DNA of 64,000 nt from Rhizobium sp. (GTDB lineage: Bacteria; Pseudomonadota; Alphaproteobacteria; Rhizobiales; Rhizobiaceae), in contig JAHHDR010000002.1 of assembly GCA_019739215.1 (NCBI GenBank), forward strand, positions 62,001 to 126,000, written 5' to 3'. Positions within the stretch are counted from its first letter, which is position 1, and each line of letters starts with the position of its first letter. The notes beneath the pieces are model-generated. The model was not told where the DNA came from and ran no database searches. It saw only the letters and a program-made list of their open reading frames with translations. Shown here in pieces: positions 47,300-56,409 of the stretch. The position numbers were made by a program, and so were the translations under genes.

Positions 47300-47977
47300 T
47301 CAGCCAAAGGAGTCCTGGCTGCCGCACCACGGTCGGCGCTTTCCTGTCCATGGCCTTGCAAGGCCTTCGGCGACCAGAACCTTGCCGAGGGAGCGGCCGT
47401 CGCGGACCACGATGCGCAACTGCCGGCCGTAGCGATCGATGTCGCGGTCGGCACGCACGAGCTGGAACGCGCCGGCGCTCAGAAGCTGCACGAGACGTCG
47501 TGTCGCCCTGTCTCCGAGATCGGCCTCGCGGGCGCAGCGCGGCGGGTGGGTCTCGGGAGCGTCGATGTCGGAAATGCGGACCTTGGTCGCGCCGAAGTAG
47601 AACGTGTCGCCGTCGATGACGCAATTGCTGCGCTTGGCAACGGCATTCGGGCAGACCGGGTAGTGCCGGCTTCGGCTCTGGTCGGTCACCTTGCGGTCGG
47701 GCGTGGACGGGGTCTTTGCGATGGAGGATACGGGGAATTCGTCCTGGTCGCCCGCGCTTTGCGATGTGAGATTTGTCGCCAGGGTGGTTACGCGGCTGGC
47801 CGCTGTCTGGAGAAGCGTCATGGCCCCGGTCGCGTCGAGGCTGGTCCAACCAAGGCCCAGCCCGGCACCGATGCCGATGACGAGAACCGCGAAGAAGTCG
47901 CGGCCGATCTTGCGGCGGGCTGGTCTTGCCGCCGCCGACTGTTTCTTCTTCGTGCTGAACCCGACGACCTTGCCCAC
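47300..47977 (-). CDS. Membrane-anchored staphylococcal-nuclease-like protein
   Basis: 225 residues: a basic N-terminus, one membrane helix (about 27-47), an unstructured Ser/Thr linker, and a C-terminal SNase domain (about 110-215) with VIDGDTFYFG, RISDIDAPETHPPRC and DRYGRQLRIV, covering the catalytic Asp/Arg region. A Cys pair in the domain (near PVC and SNC) could form a disulfide, fitting a periplasmic location. The start is GTG at 47977; the hydrophobic anchor makes it preferable to later codons. Confidence 0.86.
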   Translation of the reverse strand: MGKVVGFSTKKKQSAAARPARRKIGRDFFAVLVIGIGAGLGLGWTSLDATGAMTLLQTAASRVTTLATNLTSQSAGDQDEFPVSSIAKTPSTPDRKVTDQSRSRHYPVCPNAVAKRSNCVIDGDTFYFGATKVRISDIDAPETHPPRCAREADLGDRATRRLVQLLSAGAFQLVRADRDIDRYGRQLRIVVRDGRSLGKVLVAEGLARPWTGKRRPWCGSQDSFG

Positions 47978-48011
47978 AGCGCCAGACTAGGGCGTCCGGC
48001 TTAACCGAATC

Positions 48012-48476
48012 TTAACTCGCGCTCGCGCCTTGCGCGAGCTTCATCCGGTAGCGCACGTGGCCATCGGTGGGGACATAGCTGTCATAGAGCCGCCGGGCCC
48101 GGGCATTGTCCGCGTTTGTGTGCCAGTACAGTCGCGCCCAGCCTCTCGCCTCAGCCAGCGCGATCAGGTCGTCGAGCAGTGCCCGGCCGACACCACCGCC
48201 GCGGCTCGCCTCATCGACATAAAGATCCTCGAGATAACAATCCTCCGACATGACCCAGGTCGAGGGATGCGAGAGATGAATCGCGAAGCCTTCGAGCCTG
48301 CCGTCCCGTGTTGCCACGCGCATCGAGACGGGTGAGGCCGGATCGAGGATGCGCCGCCATGTATTGGCGGTCACGTCCGGCGGCACGTCCGCCTTGTAGA
48401 AGGCGAGGTAACCCGCCCAGAGCCGGCGCCATTCCGCCTCGTCCGTCGCCTGCGTGTCCCGAATGCTCAGTGTCAT
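48012..48476 (-). CDS. GNAT-family N-acetyltransferase
   Basis: 154-residue acetyltransferase. The acetyl-CoA-binding motif A ([22 protein letters not shown], with R/Q-x-x-G-x-G/A) and the following helix and motif B ([25 protein letters not shown]) are typical. The natural acceptor is unknown. GGAGGG precedes the ATG at 48476. Divergent from the Gfo/Idh gene. Confidence 0.9.
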   Translation of the reverse strand: MTLSIRDTQATDEAEWRRLWAGYLAFYKADVPPDVTANTWRRILDPASPVSMRVATRDGRLEGFAIHLSHPSTWVMSEDCYLEDLYVDEASRGGGVGRALLDDLIALAEARGWARLYWHTNADNARARRLYDSYVPTDGHVRYRMKLAQGASAS

Positions 48477-48610
48477 CGATGCCCTCCGTGCAGTCGCGAA
48501 GAGATACTGTCGTCCGGCGGGCGATGACAAGGTGGACATGGGCTTTTCCCGATTGCCTTGGCTGGGGCAAGTCCATAATGTGCCGCCGAAATCAGGATCG
48601 GGAGGACGAC

Positions 48611-49597
48611 ATGCTACGTTTCGGTATCATTTCCACGGCGCGGATCGGCGAGGAACTGGTCGTTCCGGCGATCCAGGACGCCACCAATTGCGTCGTCTCG
48701 GCCATCGCCAGCCGCGATCTCTCCAGGGCGCGTGCCATGGCCGACCGCTTCTCGGTGCCGCATGCCTTCGGATCCTACGAGGAGATGCTGGCATCGGACA
48801 AGATCGATGCGGTCTATATCCCGTTGCCGACCTCGCAGCATGTCGAATGGACGATCAAGGCCGCCGATGCCGGCAAGCATGTGCTGTGCGAAAAGCCGAT
48901 CGCGCTTGCGGCGCACGAGATCGACAGCCTCATTGCCGCGCGTGACCGTAACAAGGTTCTGGTGACCGAGGCTTACATGGTCACCTATTCGCCGGTCTGG
49001 AAGAAGGTCCGGTCACTGCTGCAGGAAGGTGCGATCGGCAAGCTCCGTCATGTGCAGGGCGCATTCACCTATTTCAACCGCGACCCCGGCAACATGCGCA
49101 ATATCCCGGCGCTCGGCGGCGGCGGACTGCCCGATATCGGCGTCTACCCGACGATCTCGACCCGCTTCGTCACCGGCAAGGAGCCGCTGCGCGTCCAGGC
49201 GACCACCGACCGCGACCCTGAATTCGGCACCGACATCTACTCCTCGGTCCGCGCCGACTTCGGCGACTTCGAGCTCAGCTTCTACATCTCGACGCAGCTC
49301 GCCGCCCGCCAGGTCATGGTCTTCCATGGCGACCAGGGCTATATCGAGGTCAAGTCGCCGTTCAACGCCAACCGCTATGGGGCCGAAGAGCTCGAACTCA
49401 CCAACCAGAACCACGCCCATTCCCAGCTGTTCCGCTTCCAGGATTGCCGCCAGTACAAGCTGGAGGCCGAGGCTTTCACCCGCGCGGCACGCGGAGAGAA
49501 AGAGGAGGTGGTGACGCTGGAGAGCTCGAAGAACAACCAGAAATTCATCGATGCGGTCTACCGAGCTTCGGAGAAGACCGGTTGGGAGACCGTCTGA
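48611..49597 (+). CDS. Gfo/Idh/MocA-family oxidoreductase
   Basis: 328-residue NAD(P)-dependent dehydrogenase with an N-terminal Rossmann domain ([20 protein letters not shown]) and the EKP catalytic-lysine motif ([16 protein letters not shown]). The C-terminal alpha/beta domain carries [12 protein letters not shown]. Members act on sugars, inositols or dehydroamino sugars; no substrate can be set. A strong GGAGG site precedes the ATG at 48611. A terminator follows. Confidence 0.93.
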   Translation: MLRFGIISTARIGEELVVPAIQDATNCVVSAIASRDLSRARAMADRFSVPHAFGSYEEMLASDKIDAVYIPLPTSQHVEWTIKAADAGKHVLCEKPIALAAHEIDSLIAARDRNKVLVTEAYMVTYSPVWKKVRSLLQEGAIGKLRHVQGAFTYFNRDPGNMRNIPALGGGGLPDIGVYPTISTRFVTGKEPLRVQATTDRDPEFGTDIYSSVRADFGDFELSFYISTQLAARQVMVFHGDQGYIEVKSPFNANRYGAEELELTNQNHAHSQLFRFQDCRQYKLEAEAFTRAARGEKEEVVTLESSKNNQKFIDAVYRASEKTGWETV

Positions 49598-49614
49598 GGT
49601 CCCGCCATTGTAGC

Positions 49615-49644
49615 AAACACCCTCCCCATCTTGGGGAGGGTTTG
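49615..49644. terminator. Terminator between convergent genes
   Basis: ACCCTCCCC, five-base loop, GGGGAGGGT and TTT, flanked by AAA on the other side: a nine-pair stem between the convergent Gfo/Idh gene and the membrane-protein gene, so it may serve both. The T run is short, giving moderate strength. Confidence 0.65.
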
Positions 49645-49683
49645 GCCCGGGCCTTCCTTCCAGACGTCGGAGCTCACGCGACC

Positions 49684-50094
49684 TTACGCCAACGCCATCC
49701 GCCGCTGGTCGCTTAGCCCCTTCATCTTCAGCAGCATGATATCGGCGACCGCCACCGTAAGCACCGCGATGAAGGCTGCGCCGGCAGCGCTCAGCCCGTT
49801 CCAGCCTACGACAAGAACCGCGATGCTGCCCAGCACCCAGAGTGCATCACCCGCGATCGCGATCCTCACGCCACCGCCGGGTGCAGGCGACTGCGTGCTC
49901 ATGGCGAGATGAAACAGACCCCAGAAGAAGAGAATGGCGCCAAGCGCCGTGATGATGCCACCGGTGAAGGCCGGTCCGAGCAACTCGGCAACGAGGCCCG
50001 AGAAGGCGAGGAAGGCAGCACCGGCGATGGTCGAGACGATACCATCGACGAGCAGGGTGTATTTCAGAAGATTGCGCTTGATGAGATCGAGCAT
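49684..50094 (-). CDS. Small polytopic membrane protein of unknown function
   Basis: 136 residues with four hydrophobic segments (about 12-32, 42-65, 77-98, 103-122) and short polar termini. No family is recognised. It is divergent from an XRE regulator, and the palindrome between them is a likely operator, so the protein is probably controlled by that regulator. Confidence 0.8.
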   Translation of the reverse strand: MLDLIKRNLLKYTLLVDGIVSTIAGAAFLAFSGLVAELLGPAFTGGIITALGAILFFWGLFHLAMSTQSPAPGGGVRIAIAGDALWVLGSIAVLVVGWNGLSAAGAAFIAVLTVAVADIMLLKMKGLSDQRRMALA

Positions 50095-50151
50095 GGCGTG
50101 TTCCTTTCCGTGTTGACGGGCCGATCATTGCCGAGCCAGGGAAGCAAGCCA

Positions 50152-50168
50152 ATTACCTCAGAGGTAAT
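50152..50168. promoter_or_regulatory. Palindromic operator between membrane protein and XRE regulator
   Basis: ATTACCTCAGAGGTAAT is a perfect 8-1-8 palindrome in the divergent promoter region, 53 bases before the regulator start and 57 bases before the membrane-protein start. Its position fits autoregulation by the XRE protein. The palindrome is read directly; the binding partner is inferred. Confidence 0.7.
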
Positions 50169-50220
50169 GGATCTGACGCGCCAGAAGGCTTCAATGCGGC
50201 CAGAGGAATTGGAGAAACCC

Positions 50221-50997
50221 ATGCAGTTCGGCGAGCAGTTGAAGGAATGGCGCGGCCACAGGCGTCTGAGCCAGCTTGGCCTCGCGACGGAAGCGGGCAT
50301 ATCGGCGCGTCATCTCTCGTTTCTGGAAACCGGCCGTTCGAGGCCGACCGAAGGCATGATCCTGCGGCTGTCGGCGGTGCTCGACATTCCGGCGCGCGAC
50401 CAGGGCATGATGTTCTCGGCCGCCGGTTTCCGTCCCCGTTTCGGCACGGTGCCCGCGCAGGCGCTCGACAGCCTGCCGCCGGTCATTGCCGAGGCGATCG
50501 GGCTGATCCTCGGCCGTCACGATCCCTATCCGGGCGTCGTCTTCGATCACGAATACAACGTGCTGGCGGCCAATCGTCCCTTCGCCGCGCTGGCGGGCCT
50601 GGCCGGCATCGAGGTCCGGCCGGGCATCAATTTCCTCGACGCCTATCTCGGGCCGTCGCCGCTGCGCGATATCATCGCCAACTGGCCGGAAACGGCTGCC
50701 GATCTCGTCCACCGCATTCGCGGCGAGGCGTGGCTGCAGGGCCCCCGTTCCGCGCTGTCGCGGCGCATCGAGCGGCTCGCGGCGATGCCGGAGGTCGCGG
50801 CTGCGCTGGAGGCGCATCCGGATAGCGCGCGGCTCCCGGTCCTTCCCATCACGATGCGACTTGCCGACAAGCAACTGAGCTTCATCACCACGCTCACCAC
50901 CTTCGGCTCGGTGCAGGATGCACTGGCGCAGGGCGTGCTGATCGAGTCCTTCTTCCCGGCCGACGAGGCGACAAAGGCGCATTTTGAGCCAGGGTAA
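50221..50997 (+). CDS. XRE-family regulator with MmyB-like ligand-binding domain
   Basis: 258 residues. N-terminal helix-turn-helix (FGEQLKEWRGHRRLSQLGLA, then ISARHLSFLETGRSRPT) and a C-terminal MmyB-type domain (about 90-255; FDHEYNVLAANRPFAALAGL), a PAS-like fold that often binds fatty acids or other small hydrophobic ligands. Start at 50221 has GGAG at proper distance; ATGs at 50167 and 50194 are in frame but would overlap the operator or lack a site. Divergent from the membrane protein. Confidence 0.9.
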   Translation: MQFGEQLKEWRGHRRLSQLGLATEAGISARHLSFLETGRSRPTEGMILRLSAVLDIPARDQGMMFSAAGFRPRFGTVPAQALDSLPPVIAEAIGLILGRHDPYPGVVFDHEYNVLAANRPFAALAGLAGIEVRPGINFLDAYLGPSPLRDIIANWPETAADLVHRIRGEAWLQGPRSALSRRIERLAAMPEVAAALEAHPDSARLPVLPITMRLADKQLSFITTLTTFGSVQDALAQGVLIESFFPADEATKAHFEPG

Positions 50998-51080
50998 AAG
51001 ATAGCTTTCTGCTCCATGCCGAAAGCCCTGCTCTCGGTCACGAAGGGGAGGCTCACGTTCGGGCTTTGGTGCGGTCCCGC

Positions 51081-51491
51081 CTACCCCTTGCAGCGGACGA
51101 AGCTCTTCGGGTCGAACTCGGCTCCCGGCTGTTGCTTGACAAACTCCAGGCGGTTCTTCGCGACTTGAACGGTCATTGATGTCTTGAATGTTGCCCCGTC
51201 TCCTGTGCACGCAAGCTGAAACTCATGCAGCTTGCTACGCTGACGGACCTTCAAGATCTTACACGACATATCGAAGGTCGACAGGTCCAGGGTAGACTTC
51301 GTGAAGGTGATGGCCGTCGCATCTGCGCTGCATGCGGGCGAGGCCCACCGTCCGATCCACGTATCCGCACTCGCCGTGACGGGTGACAACAAGGCGCAGA
51401 ATGCGATCGCTATGGTCGCCCTGCGCGGGAGTCCCTCGTGCCAGGCGGCGTGACGAGTCAGATTGCGACCGTCTTCGCTTTCATGCAGCAT
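51081..51491 (-). CDS. Exported small protein of unknown function
   Basis: 136 residues with a strong ribosome site (GGGAGGG) and a long-n-region signal peptide (hydrophobic core about 27-40, likely cut after ASA|DT). The mature part (about 94 residues) has four cysteines that could form two disulfides and the segment SPACSADATAITFTKSTLDL. No family recognised. It stands alone between the XRE regulator and the gtrA-like gene. Confidence 0.7.
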   Translation of the reverse strand: MLHESEDGRNLTRHAAWHEGLPRRATIAIAFCALLSPVTASADTWIGRWASPACSADATAITFTKSTLDLSTFDMSCKILKVRQRSKLHEFQLACTGDGATFKTSMTVQVAKNRLEFVKQQPGAEFDPKSFVRCKG

Positions 51492-51582
51492 CGATATCCC
51501 TCCCGAACCCGACGTCGCATGATCAGGCCGGTTCCGTCCTGAGTCAACGCCCTCCGCATGCGGTGTTCAGGCGTGATTGGCG

Positions 51583-51957
51583 TTATTTCTGGAATACGAA
51601 GCGGGAATAGCCGAGCCAGGACAACGCCATGGCGCCGAGCGATGCGATCACGACTGCCGCCAGCGGATGGACCGACGGCATGATGAGCAGAACCGCCGCG
51701 TAAATCAGATAATTGACCGCGGCCGACAGCAGCCCGACGCTGCCATATCGTGCGCCTTCGAGCAGGACGGAGTGACGGCTCCTGCCGAAGGTAATCGCCC
51801 GGTTGAATGCCCAGGTGACACTCATGGCGAAACCGATCGCGACCACGCGGGCCGCGAATGGCCCGAGCGGCGAGACATGGAGCAGAAGGGCAAGCATCCC
51901 GGCATCGGCGAGGAAGCCGATGGTCCCGGCGACGACGAACCAGGCGAAGCGTTTCAC
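51583..51957 (-). CDS. GtrA-family membrane protein
   Basis: 124 residues, four membrane helices. The family pattern is clear: FVVAGTIGFLADAGML, FAMSVTWAFNRAITFG, YGSVGLLSAAVNYLIY and FVFQK at the end. GtrA proteins flip or chaperone lipid-linked sugars beside a family 2 glycosyltransferase. Its start overlaps the stop of the upstream glycosyltransferase by four bases, so the pair is translated together. Confidence 0.9.
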   Translation of the reverse strand: MKRFAWFVVAGTIGFLADAGMLALLLHVSPLGPFAARVVAIGFAMSVTWAFNRAITFGRSRHSVLLEGARYGSVGLLSAAVNYLIYAAVLLIMPSVHPLAAVVIASLGAMALSWLGYSRFVFQK

Positions 51958-52979
51958 GCCGCCCTGGCCCCTTCACGGGCCTTGCGCGGCTCGGCGGCGC
52001 GCTTCTCCGGCGTGGCCGGAACCGGCGCAAAAGCCGGCCGGGTCATCGTCGACAGCGCCGGCATATCCATGTAGTGGATGCGGAGGATCTCGGCGCGCGA
52101 GCGAGCGAGGCTGTCGAGGACCAGTCCCACGGTGAAGACCATGACCGAGGTCATCAGCAGCACCATGGACAGGATCCAGGTCGGCATGCGCGGCACGAGG
52201 CCGGTCTCCAGGAACTCGAAGACGACGGGGGTCATGAAGGTCAGCGATGCGGCCATCAGCGCGCTCGCGATCGCCAGATAGAAGGCGAAGGGCCGCGTCT
52301 CCTTCATCAGCATGGCGAACATCCAGAGGATCTTGCGGCCGTCGCCGAAGGTCGAGAGTTTGGAGAAGGATCCCTCGGGCCGCCTGCCATAGTCGAGTTC
52401 CAGCTCGCAGACCGGCATCTTCAGGCGGGTGGCGTGGACCGACATTTCGGTCTCGATCTCGAAGCCGTCCGAAACAGCCGGGAAGCTCTTGGCGAACCGG
52501 CGGGAAAAGGCGCGGTAGCCCGAGAAGATGTCCGTGAAGTCCTTGCCGAAGATCGAGCGGTAGAGCCGGTTGAAGATCTTGTTGCCGAAGGCATGGCCCT
52601 TGCGGCCGGCATCGACCGTCACGTCGCGGCGCGTGCCCACCACCATGTCGACGCGCTCGGTGAGCAGGGTGTTGATCAGAGCCTCGGCATCGTCGGGCGA
52701 ATAGGTGCCGTCGCCATCGGCCATCAGGTAGATATCGGCCTCGATATCCGCAAACATCCGGCGCACGACATTGCCCTTGCCCTGCCGCCTTTCGCGGAAC
52801 ACTGTGGCACCGGCGAGCGCTGCCCGCATCGCGGTGTCGTCGCGTGAATTGTTGTCGTAGACATAGATCCGCGCCGTGGGCAGGGCCCGGCGAAAGCCGG
52901 TCACGACATCGCCGATCGTGAGCTGCTCGTTGTAGCAGGGAATGAGCACTGCGATCTCGTAGTCCTGGGTATTCGACAT
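51954..52979 (-). CDS. Family 2 glycosyltransferase, polyprenyl-phosphate sugar synthase type
   Basis: 341 residues. GT-A start IAVLIPCYNEQLTIGDVV, DNNSRDDT, the DGDGTYSP metal region, GTRRDVTVD, and two C-terminal membrane helices (about 235-300). Such enzymes charge polyprenyl phosphate, and the GtrA partner and the divergent GT-C-like protein fit a lipid-linked-sugar pathway. Start at 52979 (MSNTQDYE) has a purine-rich site; the extension to 53105 is unsupported. Confidence 0.9.
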   Translation of the reverse strand: MSNTQDYEIAVLIPCYNEQLTIGDVVTGFRRALPTARIYVYDNNSRDDTAMRAALAGATVFRERRQGKGNVVRRMFADIEADIYLMADGDGTYSPDDAEALINTLLTERVDMVVGTRRDVTVDAGRKGHAFGNKIFNRLYRSIFGKDFTDIFSGYRAFSRRFAKSFPAVSDGFEIETEMSVHATRLKMPVCELELDYGRRPEGSFSKLSTFGDGRKILWMFAMLMKETRPFAFYLAIASALMAASLTFMTPVVFEFLETGLVPRMPTWILSMVLLMTSVMVFTVGLVLDSLARSRAEILRIHYMDMPALSTMTRPAFAPVPATPEKRAAEPRKAREGARAA

Positions 52980-53103
52980 GCGGGTCTCGCTCTCGGGCGC
53001 CGGGCCGGAGACAGCGGGCGCAATCTCCACGGCTTTACTATTTCTTGAGAAGGTTAAGCTTACGTTTCGGCGCATCAGGATAATCGTGCGGCGGATCCGA
53101 CCC

Positions 53104-54966
53104 ATGAACCAACCTTCCGATGCCTCCCGGGCAAAGCGGACCTTGGCGTGCTGGCGCCGCGATGCGGACTGCCTGTCTCCGGCGCGTTTCCTGGTGCTTG
53201 TCGCGATCTTCAGCCTGGGCGCGATGCTTCTGCAATTTGCGATCGGGTTCTGGACATGGACCGACTATGTCGGCATCGACCCGGACGACACGATGCGGCT
53301 CGTCGAAGTCCGCGACATGATGGCGGGGCAGGGGTGGTTCGACCTCCACCAGTACCGGCTGGGTCCGGATGGCGGTACGCTGATGCACTGGTCGCGCCTG
53401 ATCGATTGGCCAATCGCCCAGTTGATCCGTTTCTACGGGCTCTTCCTCGGTCCGCAGCAGGCAGAGGTTGCCGCGCTGGCGACCTGGCCGGTGCTGCTCG
53501 TCGTGCCGCTGCTCGCGTCGATCGGGCTTGCAAGCTACCGTCTCGGCGGCAAGGCCGGCATGGTGATCGCACTGATCCTGGCGCTGGCCTTCCTGGCGGC
53601 GATCGTGCGCTTCCGGCCGGGTGCGATCGATCACCACAATGTCCAGCTCGTGCTCGTAACCTTCATCGCCGCCATGCTTCTCGATCCGCTCGCGCGTGCG
53701 GCAAGCTTTGCGGCCGCGGCCCTTGCCGGTGCGATGGCGCTCGCCATCGGCGCCGAGACAACACCGCTCGTCGCGGTGGCGGCGATGTCGGTGGCACTTC
53801 TGTGGGCGATCCGGGGCCAGCGCTATCGCCATGCCGCGATTGGCTTCGGCCTGACGTTCGCCCTTGCGGCGGCGGCAATCTTCGTTGCGACGACCCCGCC
53901 CCGCCTGTGGGGCGGCGTTGCCTGCGATGTCCTGTCGCTCGGCTACCTCGCGCTGGCCTCGGCCGGCGGGATCCTGCTGGCCGCGTCGGCCTATGGCCTG
54001 ACGGACAGAGGCCCGATGGTGCGCTTCGGCGCACTCGCCGCCACGGGCCTGGTCGTTCTCGGACTCGCACTCCTTCTCGCCCCGCAATGCCTGCAGAGCC
54101 CGCTCAGCGATCTTGATCCGCTGCTCAAGACCTACTGGATCAGCAACATCCGCGAAGCGCAGTCGATCGTCTCGGAACTCAATGTCAGCCCCGAGAATAT
54201 CGGTGCCTACTATGCCGTCGGCGTCATCTCCTTGACAGTCTGCCTCATGCGGATCCTGCGCGGTGAAAACGTGGTTCCGCACGCGCTGCTCCTGGGGCTT
54301 ATCGCCGTCAGCTGGGCGGTCTCGGCAGTCCAGGTGCGCGGCATGCTGTTTGCGAATTTCCTCGCCTTCATCCCGCTCTCGGCGCTGGTCGCCGATCTCC
54401 GCGGGCTCTATCTCCAACGCCGCGACGACGCGCGCGTGGCGACTGCCTTCGCGCTTTCGGCCCTGCTCAGCGTGCCATCCGTCTGGGCGCTTGTCGGCCT
54501 GCTAGCATTCGATCCGTCCAATGCGCTGGCAGGTGTCGGCACGATGGCCACCGATGACGCAAGCAATGGGGCAACCCGCCCGCCCTGCGTCACGTCCGGG
54601 CATATTGCTGATTTCGCTGCCATGCCGGCCGGCCGCGTGCTGTCAAGCTTCAACGAAGCACCGGCGCTTCTCCGCTTCACCCCCCATTCGGTGCTCGGGG
54701 CAAACTATCATCGCAACCAGCGCGGCATGGTCGCGGTGATCAAGACAGGCATGGCGGAACCCGGGAATGCCCTCGCCCGACTCGAAGCCGGCAATGTCCG
54801 CTATGTCCTGCTCTGCGCGGGCGACCCGATGATCGAACGCATCGCCCGGGATTATCCGGCCGGACTGTTCGCATCGCTGCTGAAGGACTATGTGCCCGGC
54901 TATCTCGAGCAGCACCCGACCCCGGATGCGGCGGGCCTCCGGATCTACGAAGTCATCCAGCGCTGA
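53104..54966 (+). CDS. Large polytopic membrane protein, GT-C/oligosaccharyltransferase-like
   Basis: 620 residues: about twelve hydrophobic segments in the first 480 residues and a soluble C-terminal domain (about 490-620). The first external loop carries GIDPDDTMRLVEVRDMMAGQ and LHQYRLGPDGGTLMHWSRL, an acidic patch like the catalytic loop of STT3/AglB and PMT enzymes (GT-C fold). It is likely to move a lipid-linked glycan or sugar outside the membrane. Divergent from the GT2-gtrA pair (125-base gap), so the three genes probably act together. The exact acceptor is unknown. Confidence 0.82.
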   Translation: MNQPSDASRAKRTLACWRRDADCLSPARFLVLVAIFSLGAMLLQFAIGFWTWTDYVGIDPDDTMRLVEVRDMMAGQGWFDLHQYRLGPDGGTLMHWSRLIDWPIAQLIRFYGLFLGPQQAEVAALATWPVLLVVPLLASIGLASYRLGGKAGMVIALILALAFLAAIVRFRPGAIDHHNVQLVLVTFIAAMLLDPLARAASFAAAALAGAMALAIGAETTPLVAVAAMSVALLWAIRGQRYRHAAIGFGLTFALAAAAIFVATTPPRLWGGVACDVLSLGYLALASAGGILLAASAYGLTDRGPMVRFGALAATGLVVLGLALLLAPQCLQSPLSDLDPLLKTYWISNIREAQSIVSELNVSPENIGAYYAVGVISLTVCLMRILRGENVVPHALLLGLIAVSWAVSAVQVRGMLFANFLAFIPLSALVADLRGLYLQRRDDARVATAFALSALLSVPSVWALVGLLAFDPSNALAGVGTMATDDASNGATRPPCVTSGHIADFAAMPAGRVLSSFNEAPALLRFTPHSVLGANYHRNQRGMVAVIKTGMAEPGNALARLEAGNVRYVLLCAGDPMIERIARDYPAGLFASLLKDYVPGYLEQHPTPDAAGLRIYEVIQR

Positions 54967-55032
54967 CGCGAACCGCGCTCGACACGCTCCGGGCGATGTC
55001 GCGGAGAACGGCCAGCTTCGTGCTGGTCTTTG

Positions 55033-56409
55033 TCAGTCGCGCTTGCGCAGTCTCAACCGGATGCCGTTTTCGGAGCGGAGCGTCAGCCGCGCCACCGGCT
55101 TGGGCACATGCCCCTCGACGGGGGTGATGTCATAGTGGTGCGCGATCATCGACAGGATGATCGCCGCCTCCTGCAGCGCGAAGGACGCACCGAGGCAGAC
55201 GCGCGGTCCCTGGCTGAACGGCATGTAGGCCGAGCGGATCGCCTCCTTCTCGTCGTCGCGGGAGAAGCGGTCCGGGTCGAACGTGTCGGGGTTCTTCCAG
55301 ATCTCGCGGTGGCGCTGCATCAGCCAGAGCGAGATGAAGATCGCCGAGCCCTTCTTCAGCGCCTTGTCGCGCATCGTCTCGGGCACCGTCACGTCGCGCG
55401 GAACGAAGGAGACCGGCGGATAGAGGCGCAGGGTTTCGCGGAAGACGTCGCGGGTCAGCTTGAGGAACTTGAAATGCCGCGGCTGCAAGCCGCCATCCTG
55501 GCCGAAGGCGAGCGCGGTTTCCGCATGCATCCGGTCCTGGACGTCGCGGTCCTGCGCGATGAGGTAGAGCGCCCAGGACAGGGCGCTGGCCGAGGTCTCG
55601 TGGCCGGCGAGGAACATGACCGCGATCTGGTCGATGAGTTCCTTTTCCGTGAACTTGGAGCCGTCGCCGTCGCGCGCGTCGATCAGGGACTGGAGGATGT
55701 CCTGCGGCCTGGCATCCGGATCTGCCTCCAGCATCTCGAAGCGCTTGCGCACCATTCGTGCCAGCGGACCACGGATGTTTCGTGCATGCCTGATGGCGCG
55801 CAGCCGTGGGATCGACAGCGCCTGCGGCAGGCCGGCCATGTTCCAGACGCCGTGGATATAGGCGAGTTCCTGGTAGTGGTTGAAGGCGTCGAAGATCGAC
55901 TCCGCATCCTCTGGCGGGATCGGTTCGGAGAAGATCGTGCGGAAAATGATGTCGGCGGTGACATGGGTCATCTCGAAGTCGATGGCGACCTCGCGACCGT
56001 CGGCCACCGCGTCGAGCCGTTGCTTCATCGCATCGGCAGCCTGCATCATCAGTGGGAAGACTTCCGAAATGCGGGCAAATTCGAAGGCCGGATTCATCAT
56101 CCGCCTCTGGCGCTTCCAGGTCTCTCCGTTCGAGACGAAGACCCCATTGCCGAGAATCTGGTAGAGGATGGTCCCCATGAGGTTGCTCTTGGGGTAGCGC
56201 TCGACATCCTCGCCGAGGATGCGGTTGACGATATCCGGCTGGGTCAGGAAATAGAACCGCCGGCGCGCGCCGGCGAACTCCCCCATCTTCATCGAGTAGC
56301 TGCGCTCGAACAGCACGTCGAGCGACGAATGCCGGCCCTTGAGGATGCGGGTGAGCGGCGAAGGGCGCGTCTTCCGGATTACGGGCATGGGGCCGATGAT
56401 GCGGCTCAT
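55033..56409 (-). CDS. Cytochrome P450
   Basis: 458-residue haem monooxygenase. I-helix oxygen-activation motif AGHETS, K-helix ExxR in ETLRLYPP, the PERF-like FDPDRFSR, and the haem-binding loop FSQGPRVCLG with thiolate ligand Cys405 are all present. No membrane anchor is seen, and length is normal for a soluble or peripherally bound P450. No ferredoxin or reductase gene adjoins it. Its start overlaps the stop of an alpha/beta-hydrolase-like gene by 4 bases, so the two are made together; the substrate is unknown. Confidence 0.94.
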   Translation of the reverse strand: MSRIIGPMPVIRKTRPSPLTRILKGRHSSLDVLFERSYSMKMGEFAGARRRFYFLTQPDIVNRILGEDVERYPKSNLMGTILYQILGNGVFVSNGETWKRQRRMMNPAFEFARISEVFPLMMQAADAMKQRLDAVADGREVAIDFEMTHVTADIIFRTIFSEPIPPEDAESIFDAFNHYQELAYIHGVWNMAGLPQALSIPRLRAIRHARNIRGPLARMVRKRFEMLEADPDARPQDILQSLIDARDGDGSKFTEKELIDQIAVMFLAGHETSASALSWALYLIAQDRDVQDRMHAETALAFGQDGGLQPRHFKFLKLTRDVFRETLRLYPPVSFVPRDVTVPETMRDKALKKGSAIFISLWLMQRHREIWKNPDTFDPDRFSRDDEKEAIRSAYMPFSQGPRVCLGASFALQEAAIILSMIAHHYDITPVEGHVPKPVARLTLRSENGIRLRLRKRD

